Shown here piece by piece: positions 1 through 5,055 of a stretch of DNA of 5,055 nt. A program made the position numbers and the translations under genes. The first letter of the stretch is position 1. Each line of letters starts with the position of its first letter. Origin of the DNA: Bacteroidota bacterium (GTDB taxonomy: Bacteria > Bacteroidota > Ignavibacteria > UBA10030 > SZUA-254); the NCBI GenBank assembly GCA_004322375.1, contig SCUC01000152.1, positions 1-5,055 on the forward strand, given 5' to 3'. A model generated the notes under the pieces. The model ran no database searches and was not told the DNA's origin. It saw only the letters and a program-made list of their open reading frames with translations.

Positions 1-447
1 CTCAGCTTCGCTTCTTGAAACCATAACAAGCTGCTCTACCGTAGAAAGCAGAATTCTTTCAAGGAAATAATAGAGTTTTTTCTTCAGAGCTTCTGTTGGC
101 GGGTGGAAACCATGATATGAATGAACCCTCACTATCCGTAAAAACAATCGTGGAATTATCCTGCAATAAAACCCTGCCCCCTTTCCATGTGAATGAAGAA
201 TGTCAATATCCAGCTTCCGTAGTACATTCCAAAACGCTACAACAAGAAACACAGAGAGACGGTTTGTTGGAAATTCAATAACATTGACATCGAGCTGCTG
301 AAAGCGATTGACATATTCGCCGCCTGAAGGAAGGATAACGGTAATCCGAATGTTTGGATGGTTCGCGAGCAACGATTTGACTAAGGAATAAATTATCTGC
401 TGTCCGCCGCCAACCCCGCTATGAGTAAGACAATAAGCAATGTGCAT
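1..447 (-). CDS. Glycosyltransferase family 4, N-terminal part (3' end outside window)
   Basis: The start is the ATG at 447-445, and the frame stays open for 149 codons to position 1, so the C-terminal half is missing. The visible part is the first Rossmann-like domain of a GT-B fold enzyme of the Glyco_transf_4 type. The N-terminus MHIAYCLTHSGVGGGQQIIY holds the glycine-rich acceptor-side loop (residues 11-15). HSHGKGAGFYCR (about 85-96) and HSYHGFHP (about 109-116) match the usual 'HsHg..ag.y.R' and 'v.t.HG.h' segments of GT4 sugar transferases, and residues 142-147 (VMVSRS) match the 'v.vS..' strand that precedes the interdomain crossover. Such enzymes move a sugar from a nucleotide donor during polysaccharide, lipopolysaccharide or glycolipid assembly at the cytoplasmic face of the membrane. 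The donor-binding domain and the usual E-x7-E motif lie off the window, so neither donor nor product can be named. It follows the CNNM gene by 25 bp and has a very strong ribosome binding site. Confidence 0.88.
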   Translation of the reverse strand, partial: MHIAYCLTHSGVGGGQQIIYSLVKSLLANHPNIRITVILPSGGEYVNRFQQLDVNVIEFPTNRLSVFLVVAFWNVLRKLDIDILHSHGKGAGFYCRIIPRLFLRIVRVHSYHGFHPPTEALKKKLYYFLERILLSTVEQLVMVSRSEAE

Positions 448-456
448 AAATTAGAC

Positions 457-466
457 TCACCTCCTT
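457..466 (-). promoter_or_regulatory. Full-length Shine-Dalgarno site of the glycosyltransferase gene
   Basis: On the minus strand this reads AAGGAGGTGA, a ten-base complement of the 3' end of typical bacterial 16S rRNA. It sits 9 bases before the ATG at 447 and fixes that start. It lies wholly in the 25-bp gap after the CNNM stop codon (475-473). The other starts in the window have only a short site (M48 gene) or none visible, so this gene is probably translated well on its own even within a shared transcript. Confidence 0.85.
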
Positions 467-472
467 CGTACA

Positions 473-1786
473 TTAAGCCGGAGGAACAATCTCAATCTTT
501 TTTACCCTAACTTGCCGTATTCTTCGTTGGCTTGTTTTTAATACCTTGAAATGTAGATTTTCATATTGAAGTTCTTCGTTTTGAGCAAGAACTTTTCCAC
601 TCTGTTTTCCAAGAAAACCGGCTAATGTTTCATATTCTGTATCATCAGGAATAGCTGCTGAGAATTTTTCATTGAAATCAGATATGCTGATACGAGTATC
701 TACCAACGCTGAACCGTCTGTCGAGTGTTCAAATTCCTTGAGTACCTCATCATACTCATCATGAATTTCTCCCACGATTTCTTCGAGAATATCTTCCATA
801 GTGATTAACCCTTGCGTCCCGCCAAATTCATCCACCACAATCGCCATGTGCAGTTTCCGTTGCTGCAAGTCACGCATTAACTGACTCACTTTCACTGATT
901 CAGGGACAAAATAGGCAGGATGGATTATATCATGAAGTATTATCAACTCACGATGTTCGAGCAGGGTGATTAAATCCTTCGAATATATGACCCCAAGAAC
1001 ATTATCTAAAGAATCCTTATATACAGGCATGCGTGAATATCCCTCCTCTACAACCTTCCGAACCAAAACCTCACGAGGAAAATCAAGGTCTAAGGCAACC
1101 ATCTCTGTGCGGGGCACCATCACTTCCTTCGCCGTCGTGCTGGAGAATTCAAAGATGCTTGAAAGTAATTCCTGTTCGGTTTTTGTGAGAACTCCGCTTT
1201 TCGCCCCTTCCTGAACAATAATCTCTAGTTCCTCGGGTGAATGAAGCAGGTCAGATGAGCTCGGCTGCGGGATACCTGAAAGCCGCAAGAAGAAATTAGC
1301 GGTTTCATTGAGCGCCCAGATTGCCGGCTTGAAAATGCGATAAAATAACTGAAGAGGAAGCGAGACAATAAACGTTGTCGTCTCAGGATGTTGTATTGCC
1401 AGCGATTTGGGAGCAAGCTCACCCAGTACGATATGGAGGAACGTAAGAATTGCAAAGCTAATAGTAAACGAAATGCCATGGATCATTCCCTCACTAAAAA
1501 TTCCTATCGCTGTTAATGGCTTTGCCATCATATCTGCAAGTAAAGGTTCCCCCATCCATCCTAACCCTAAGCTTGCAAGCGTTATTCCTAACTGTGTGGC
1601 TGAAAGATATGCGTCCAGATGCTCTACAATGTGTTTTGCTAACGGCGCATAGCGGTTCCCCTTCCTCATCTTTTCTACAATTTGAGAGGAACGTACCTTG
1701 ACTATTGCAAACTCGGCGGAAACGAAAAAACCGTTTGCCAGAACAAGGAGCAAAATAAAGACAATATTGCCTAAAACTTCAGCCAT
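473..1786 (-). CDS. CNNM/CorC family membrane protein (DUF21 - CBS pair - CorC_HlyC)
   Basis: This 437-residue protein is of normal length for the family, which is often annotated 'hemolysin', HlyC/CorC or UPF0053. Residues 1-190 form the DUF21/CNNM transmembrane domain, with hydrophobic segments at about 5-27, 63-82, 103-122 and 136-157. It carries the conserved NGFFVSAEFA (18-27), ATQLGITLASLGLGW (63-77) and GELAPKSLA (122-130) stretches. Two CBS domains follow (about 221-276 and 287-341), ending in the typical VVDEFGGTQGLITMEDILEE (317-336). A CorC_HlyC transporter-associated domain lies at about 355-436. Characterised relatives bind Mg-ATP through the CBS pair and are linked to Mg2+ or other divalent cation transport. 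The hemolysin label rests on weak historical evidence. It lies 60 bp after the M48 gene and 25 bp before the glycosyltransferase gene on the same strand. No clear Shine-Dalgarno site precedes the ATG, but the start matches the family N-terminus. Confidence 0.93.
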   Translation of the reverse strand: MAEVLGNIVFILLLVLANGFFVSAEFAIVKVRSSQIVEKMRKGNRYAPLAKHIVEHLDAYLSATQLGITLASLGLGWMGEPLLADMMAKPLTAIGIFSEGMIHGISFTISFAILTFLHIVLGELAPKSLAIQHPETTTFIVSLPLQLFYRIFKPAIWALNETANFFLRLSGIPQPSSSDLLHSPEELEIIVQEGAKSGVLTKTEQELLSSIFEFSSTTAKEVMVPRTEMVALDLDFPREVLVRKVVEEGYSRMPVYKDSLDNVLGVIYSKDLITLLEHRELIILHDIIHPAYFVPESVKVSQLMRDLQQRKLHMAIVVDEFGGTQGLITMEDILEEIVGEIHDEYDEVLKEFEHSTDGSALVDTRISISDFNEKFSAAIPDDTEYETLAGFLGKQSGKVLAQNEELQYENLHFKVLKTSQRRIRQVRVKKIEIVPPA

Positions 1787-1846
1787 ACTCGATTGTTATG
1801 CTGAAATAAACGGAATTACGAGGAAAAAAACTATTTTTATATCCTC

Positions 1847-2665
1847 TTAAGGGAGTTTCTTCTTGAAATCTTGATATTCCTTTGACAATAGCTTGTTTTC
1901 TGTAGGTTGTGGATTTCCCATTGACTGAAGTAATTGTTTGACATGTTCTATCCGGTCGGGAGGCAGCGGATGGGTTGATAATAATCGTTCTACTGTACCC
2001 CCACCCTGTCGTCCCTGTTCTTTCTGGATTTTATCAAAAAAATAGGTAACTCCACCCGGATAATATTTAGTTGAAGACAGGTATTTTAAAGAGTATTCAT
2101 CCGATTCTGTTTCATCGGCTCGACTGTTTGCCAACAATGCAAGACCTCCCAGTAAGTTTGCCCCTATCTCTGCAATTTGTGAAGGCTTTTCGCCCAATGC
2201 AAAAGCTAATGCGATTTGTATTCCATAGGTTTTCGTAATTCGGGTTGTCGCGTGACGTCGCTCTGCATGAGCTATTTCATGTCCAAGAATACCTGCAAGT
2301 GTTGCTTCGTTATCTATAAATTTTAAAAGTCCCGTATAGACATAAATATAGCCGCCTGGTGTGCAGAATGCATTGATTGTTTTGTCATCATGGATGATTT
2401 CATATTGATACGCATAGATACCCCTTTTTTTAATTTCTGGCGATGCGATCACCTGGTTCCCGACATTCATAACATACTGCTTGACCTCAGGATGTCCTTG
2501 AAGAATAGGGTACTCCTTTGAGTTAGCGCGTATCTCTTTATCTAACTGGCTGCCTAACTTGACATCTTCAGAATCGGGAAAGATATTCAACGCAACACCG
2601 CACCCGATAATAAAAAGGAGAAAGAACATCGTTGCAAGATAATGAGATTGTAGAAAACGTTTCAT
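1847..2665 (-). CDS. M48 family metalloprotease, lipoprotein (LoiP/BepA-like)
   Basis: This is a 272-residue zinc metalloprotease. The N-terminus is a lipoprotein signal: K2/R3, a hydrophobic core at 9-20, and lipobox IIGC with Cys22. There is no Asp after the Cys, which under the E. coli rule would send it to the outer membrane facing the periplasm. The catalytic motif is HEIAH (129-133), giving zinc ligands His129 and His133 and catalytic Glu130. The downstream ExxxD motif (E185-T-E-S-D189) supplies the probable third ligand, Glu185. NAFCTPGGYIYVYTG (98-112) is the conserved edge-strand region, and STHPLPPDRI (230-239) is the C-terminal His motif of the BepA/LoiP group. The length fits the single-domain LoiP type; the TPR domain of BepA is absent. 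The likely role is quality control of outer-membrane or periplasmic proteins. The ATG at 2665 is preceded by AGGA about 5 bases upstream and lies 15 bp after the truA stop, so the two genes are almost certainly co-transcribed. Confidence 0.94.
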   Translation of the reverse strand: MKRFLQSHYLATMFFLLFIIGCGVALNIFPDSEDVKLGSQLDKEIRANSKEYPILQGHPEVKQYVMNVGNQVIASPEIKKRGIYAYQYEIIHDDKTINAFCTPGGYIYVYTGLLKFIDNEATLAGILGHEIAHAERRHATTRITKTYGIQIALAFALGEKPSQIAEIGANLLGGLALLANSRADETESDEYSLKYLSSTKYYPGGVTYFFDKIQKEQGRQGGGTVERLLSTHPLPPDRIEHVKQLLQSMGNPQPTENKLLSKEYQDFKKKLP

Positions 2666-2680
2666 AAGTTCCTGTTATTG

Positions 2681-3409
2681 TTAATATATCACTTGTTCTA
2701 ACACCAATCCTTGTGCGGGTGCAGCCGAGCAAGGTTCATAGTTGAGCTTGTTCTCCAAACGTTTTAAGAAACTTTCGTGAGTGAGAAATCCTCTGCCCAC
2801 ATCCACCATCGTACCTACTAATGCGCGAACTAAGCCTCGAAGAAATCGGTCGGCTGAAATTGAATAAACGAGCCTCGTTTCTTTCAATATCCACCGGGAA
2901 GTTACTACATTGCAGACGTAATGTTTTACATCCGACCCTACTTTTGTAAATCCTTCGAAATCATGTGAACCAAGGATAATTGCCGCTACATCTTGCATTC
3001 TTTCAATATCCAACGAATAGCGAACATACCATGAATAGAGCCTGTCTAACGCTGTTGGTGTGCGTGTTATTGTGTAAGAATACTCTCGCTTTTTTGCGCT
3101 ATACCTTGAGTGAAAATCCTCAGGCGCTTCTTCAGCGTTATGAATCACAATACTTTCCGGCAGACTACTATTCAAAGCAGATTGAATTTGATGCAAGCTT
3201 AACCGGCTATGAGACTGAAAATTGGCTACCTGCCCACGCGCGTGAACTCCCGCGTCCGTTCTTCCTGCCCCGATAATGTTCACTTGTTCTTGTAATATCG
3301 TACCAAGAGCATGTTCGATTTCCCCTTGAATGCTCTTACCGTTTGTCTGGCGTTGCCACCCGACGAAATCCGTTCCATCATATTCAATTGTTAGCTTAAT
3401 GTTTCTCAT
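2681..3409 (-). CDS. truA: tRNA pseudouridine synthase A
   Basis: This 242-residue protein has the full length of TruA, which converts uridines at positions 38-40 of the tRNA anticodon stem-loop to pseudouridine in the cytoplasm. The N-terminus (KLTIEYDGTDFVGWQRQ, 5-21) is the classic first ferredoxin-like strand. The catalytic motif AGRTDAGVHARGQVANF (48-64) contains the nucleophile Asp52. FHSRYSAKKREYSY (99-112) carries the conserved active-site Tyr110. FLRGLVRALVGTMVDVGRG (189-207) and the ending APAQGLVLEQVIY (230-242) are also typical. The ATG at 3409 gives the normal family N-terminus although no Shine-Dalgarno site is visible. It is the first gene of a close-packed group (15 bp to the M48 gene). 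Its 5' region holds a 79-bp nested inverted repeat that ends 11 bp before the start codon, so expression could be affected by it. Confidence 0.97.
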   Translation of the reverse strand: MRNIKLTIEYDGTDFVGWQRQTNGKSIQGEIEHALGTILQEQVNIIGAGRTDAGVHARGQVANFQSHSRLSLHQIQSALNSSLPESIVIHNAEEAPEDFHSRYSAKKREYSYTITRTPTALDRLYSWYVRYSLDIERMQDVAAIILGSHDFEGFTKVGSDVKHYVCNVVTSRWILKETRLVYSISADRFLRGLVRALVGTMVDVGRGFLTHESFLKRLENKLNYEPCSAAPAQGLVLEQVIY

Positions 3410-3420
3410 ACGACATGATA

Positions 3421-3499
3421 GAACTCCGACTTCTGCGCTCTGTAAAATTGAGATGTTGCTTCAAGTCAATTTCTACAAATAGGGAAGAAGTCGGAGTTC
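3421..3499. repeat. 79-bp nested inverted repeat between the DUF5683-like gene and truA
   Basis: The outer arms 3421-3434 (GAACTCCGACTTCT) and 3486-3499 are perfect 14-bp reverse complements. Inside them, 3441-3451 (TGTAAAATTGA) pairs with 3466-3477 over 11 bp with a single bulged base at 3473. A 6/8-base internal loop separates the two stems, and the apical loop is 14 bases. The element would fold on either strand. It fills most of the 112-bp gap between two minus-strand genes. No U-run follows it on the minus strand, so it is not an ordinary intrinsic terminator. No clear target-site duplication is seen at its edges. It could be a REP or MITE-like foldback repeat, or an RNA structure in the 3' UTR of one gene or the leader of the next. 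The inverted repeat is directly visible; its role is not. Confidence 0.8.
3441..3469 (-). promoter_or_regulatory. Weak candidate sigma70-type promoter for the truA group
   Basis: On the minus strand TTGACT (3469-3464, five of six consensus bases) is followed after 17 bases by TTTACA (3446-3441, only three of six). The spacing is ideal but the -10 box is poor. It lies inside the inner stem and loop of the inverted repeat. A start about 7 bases downstream (near 3434) would put only the distal arm in the leader, so the hairpin would form only in transcripts reading through from upstream. Confidence 0.28.
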
Positions 3500-3521
3500 C
3501 GGGACGATTTTACATCCTCAA

Positions 3522-4256
3522 TCAAAATTGGTAGGTGGCAGTCAAGATGATGCCGCTGGGCGCTGCCAGCGTGCCGAGCGGGCTAGCTTGAAAATTCAGT
3601 CCGCCTGTCTCATCAATGGCATTGTTATGTTTTGTAGCAGTTCTCGCTGCGTTAATCCCGCTAATGACATGGTTGACTATTATCGCAGCTATAACGAAGT
3701 TTGCGTTATTGTAAACTTTGTCGCTCTGTACACGAAGCTGGCGATATTGTTCGCGATTGTTATCCGTATCCCAATTCCAGTTGTAATGAGAATTTGCATC
3801 ATAAACTTTATCATCGTCGCGGTCTCTCAATACTTGCTCATTATAGGCGTCAACGCTTACAAAATTTCCAATATCAATAAAATACTGGTCATCTTTGTTA
3901 TCGGTAGTTATTCCCGCATGTTGAACGGCGTATGTTCTAGCATCGTTTTGTATCCAATCTCCATAAAGCCTGAACGATGCCCATGTCAGCCATAATCCAC
4001 CTTCAGCCATGCTCAGGTATTTGCCTGAACTGTAATCCCCCGCGTACCATTCGCCTAATCCCGGCAATAAGAGCGAAAGCGCAACTGCTGCAGCGACGCT
4101 TTTCTTCCCTTCTTTACCGGTAAATTCTATTTCTTGAAATTTTGCCTCAGGAACCGATTGAGTTGGTTCTGTGCTCAACCGGCTAAACATCGGTTGAATA
4201 GATTGGCTGAATGTGAGTTGTACTGCGAAAATTACGAAAAAAAATAAAGCTTTCAT
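3522..4256 (-). CDS. Uncharacterised exported protein, DUF5683-like membrane segment
   Basis: This is 244 residues from the ATG at 4256. That start gives a clean signal peptide (MKALFFFVIFAVQLTFSQ, cleavage near Gln18), and a likely promoter lies just upstream. A longer frame back to a TTG at 4319 would add 21 residues in front of the signal peptide and run through that promoter. After a polar linker, residues 51-101 hold two hydrophobic stretches with SLLLPGLGEWYAGDYSSGKY (61-80), which resembles the 'sl.lPGlGq.Y.g....g' core of DUF5683-type proteins. Residues 134-160 are rich in Asp, Tyr and Trp: an acidic run (DRDDDKVYD, 135-143) then a YNWNW cluster (148-152). A third hydrophobic segment (NFVIAAIIVNHVISGINAAR, 166-185) follows. 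The protein ends ILTATYQF with a terminal Phe, as many outer-membrane beta-strands do. It is probably an envelope protein of unknown function. It is flanked by mtaB and truA, with the inverted repeat just downstream. Confidence 0.85.
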   Translation of the reverse strand: MKALFFFVIFAVQLTFSQSIQPMFSRLSTEPTQSVPEAKFQEIEFTGKEGKKSVAAAVALSLLLPGLGEWYAGDYSSGKYLSMAEGGLWLTWASFRLYGDWIQNDARTYAVQHAGITTDNKDDQYFIDIGNFVSVDAYNEQVLRDRDDDKVYDANSHYNWNWDTDNNREQYRQLRVQSDKVYNNANFVIAAIIVNHVISGINAARTATKHNNAIDETGGLNFQASPLGTLAAPSGIILTATYQF

Positions 4257-4290
4257 GGATTGGGGTTTGATTATGTATTTGCTGTTAAGT

Positions 4291-4319
4291 ATCATACGTA
4301 AAAATTGACTCAGATTCAA
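4291..4319 (-). promoter_or_regulatory. Sigma70-like promoter of the DUF5683-like gene
   Basis: On the minus strand TTGAAT (4319-4314) and TATGAT (4296-4291, five of six -10 bases) are separated by exactly 17 bases. Transcription would begin near 4284, giving a leader of about 28 bases before the ATG at 4256. The two boxes overlap the only alternative upstream starts (TTG 4319 and ATG 4295), which argues that those are not translation starts. This is a motif match only; a Bacteroidota-type sigma factor would prefer a different -10 sequence. Confidence 0.5.
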
Positions 4320-4446
4320 ATTTAGGGTTATTCCAGAAAATCATAATTTGGCATTCCAACGTTCCGTAATCATGCATCAGACGGGACAGTCAAAGACCCT
4401 TAGTGAATAACAGAGAGGCGTTTTCTCTTTAGGATTTTCAAAGCCT

Positions 4447-5055
4447 TCATGAATATTTTTCTTGAAGAATGCCATTACACACCTCTCCAACAATATTCCG
4501 AAGAAATACAGGTTGTATGTTGTTTGTTAAAGGTGAACTTGTTGGCGTTTCAATCCGAAGATAATTCGTTGTCAAACCGGTTGATATTCCTTTTTCGTTT
4601 TCATGTTCAAACAGCACGGGTAACGTCGTGCCGAGAAACGAAGAAGCAAACTGGTGACGCTTTTTCATGCTGAGAGTTCGGAGTATCGTATTCCGTTCAT
4701 GGCGAACGCGCGGCTCAACTCTTCCTTCATACATGATAGCATCAGTCTTTTCACGTTCGGAATATGTGAATACGTGCAAATAAGAGAGAGGTAACTCTGA
4801 AATAAAATTGGCTGTTTCGTTAAATAGTGCTTCTGATTCTCCCGGAAAGCCTACCAAGACGTCCGCACCGATACCTGCATCAGCATCAATCGTTTTAATA
4901 TACTCAAGCAACGAACGGTAATCGCTCGTTGTGTAACGTCTTCGCATTCTTCTGAGAATTGCATCGCAACCGCTCTGCATCGGAATGTGAAAATGATTAC
5001 AAAATTTTTGGGACGATAAAATAAAATCAATCATCGGTCGTGTTAGTAAATTGGG
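4447..5055 (-). CDS. mtaB: tRNA (t6A37) C2-methylthiotransferase MtaB, C-terminal part
   Basis: The frame is open to the window edge at 5055, so the 5' end is missing; 202 residues and a TGA stop are visible. The internal ATG at 5034 is not the start, because the family sequence continues upstream (PNLLTRP precedes it). Numbered from the window edge, HFHIPMQSG (21-29) and MRRRYTT (36-42) belong to the second half of the radical SAM barrel. IGADVLVGFPGESE (61-74) and YLHVFTYSEREKTDA (91-105) follow, and about 140-200 is a C-terminal TRAM domain. The MRRRY motif and 'HVF.YSER..T' favour MtaB/YqeV over MiaB or RimO. MtaB adds a methylthio group to t6A37 of ANN-decoding tRNAs, using two 4Fe-4S clusters and S-adenosylmethionine. 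The N-terminal UPF0004 domain and the CxxxCxxC cluster ligands lie off the window and cannot be checked. 'SER' in place of the common 'SPRPG' is typical of Bacteroidota-type copies. Confidence 0.9.
   Translation of the reverse strand, partial: PNLLTRPMIDFILSSQKFCNHFHIPMQSGCDAILRRMRRRYTTSDYRSLLEYIKTIDADAGIGADVLVGFPGESEALFNETANFISELPLSYLHVFTYSEREKTDAIMYEGRVEPRVRHERNTILRTLSMKKRHQFASSFLGTTLPVLFEHENEKGISTGLTTNYLRIETPTSSPLTNNIQPVFLRNIVGEVCNGILQEKYS

Noticed and set aside
96..281. 61-codon plus-strand open frame
   Set aside because: It is antisense to the glycosyltransferase N-terminal domain, whose conserved motifs run through this stretch on the minus strand.
966..1701. Several 60-85 codon open frames on both strands inside the CNNM gene
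   Set aside because: They are shadow frames of a well-conserved 437-residue protein and none resembles a known family.
1820..1846. Small hairpin (GAGGA/TCCTC plus an A5/T5 stem) between the M48 and CNNM genes
   Set aside because: It is AT-rich with an internal loop, and no T-run follows it on the minus strand. It is too weak to call a terminator, and the flanking genes look co-transcribed.
2980..3276. 98-codon plus-strand open frame with a hydrophobic, signal-like N-terminus
   Set aside because: It is antisense to the middle of truA, including the codons for the catalytic motif; the hydrophobic look is probably accidental.
3410..3521. Possible insertion-type target-site duplication flanking the inverted repeat
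   Set aside because: Bases directly outside the two arms do not match; the short shared ACGA at 3410-3413 and 3504-3507 is not adjacent to the arms.
3528..3995. 155-codon open frame on the plus strand, antisense to the DUF5683-like gene
   Set aside because: It lies entirely inside a better-supported minus-strand gene, has no recognisable domain or ribosome binding site, and its composition is what the reverse complement of that gene would give.
4412..4428. 5-bp hairpin (AGAGA/TCTCT) 18 bases after the mtaB stop, considered as a terminator
   Set aside because: The stem is short and A/G-poor in pairing strength, and only a broken T-run (GTTATT) follows; not convincing.
4320..4446. Intergenic stretch after mtaB, checked for small RNA, riboswitch or small gene
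   Set aside because: No strong stem, no known aptamer core and no open frame with a plausible start were seen; only the promoter at 4291-4319 next to it is supported.

Overview
All six protein genes that can be supported lie on the minus strand, so the window reads right to left. In transcription order they are: the 3' part of mtaB (tRNA methylthiotransferase; 5' end beyond position 5055), an uncharacterised secreted or envelope protein with a DUF5683-like segment, truA (tRNA pseudouridine synthase A), an M48-family lipoprotein metalloprotease, a CNNM/CorC-type membrane protein (DUF21, CBS pair, CorC_HlyC), and the 5' part of a GT4-family glycosyltransferase (3' end beyond position 1).

The organism looks like a member of the Bacteroidota/Chlorobi/Ignavibacteria side of the FCB group, but this is inference. 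The support is a MtaB with 'YSERxxT' where many other bacteria have 'YSPRxGT', a secreted protein whose signal peptide ends in F-S-Q, moderate base composition, and mostly weak or absent Shine-Dalgarno sequences. No rRNA or other phylogenetic marker is present.

Layout. At 4257-5055, mtaB ends and a 190-bp intergenic stretch carries a good sigma70-like promoter for the next gene. At 3522-4256 is the uncharacterised envelope protein. At 3410-3521 is a 112-bp intergenic region dominated by a 79-bp nested inverted repeat, with a weaker candidate promoter inside it. From 3409 to 1, truA, the M48 lipoprotein gene, the CNNM gene and the glycosyltransferase gene follow with gaps of 15, 60 and 25 bp. 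They are probably co-transcribed.

Functionally, two enzymes modify the tRNA anticodon stem-loop (MtaB at A37, TruA at 38-40). The other four proteins belong to the envelope: a secreted protein, a protease probably anchored in the outer membrane, an inner-membrane CNNM protein, and a glycosyltransferase for surface polysaccharide or glycolipid. Nothing points to a mobile element, CRISPR, defence or biosynthetic system. The features most worth a second look are the nested inverted repeat upstream of truA and the uncharacterised envelope protein.
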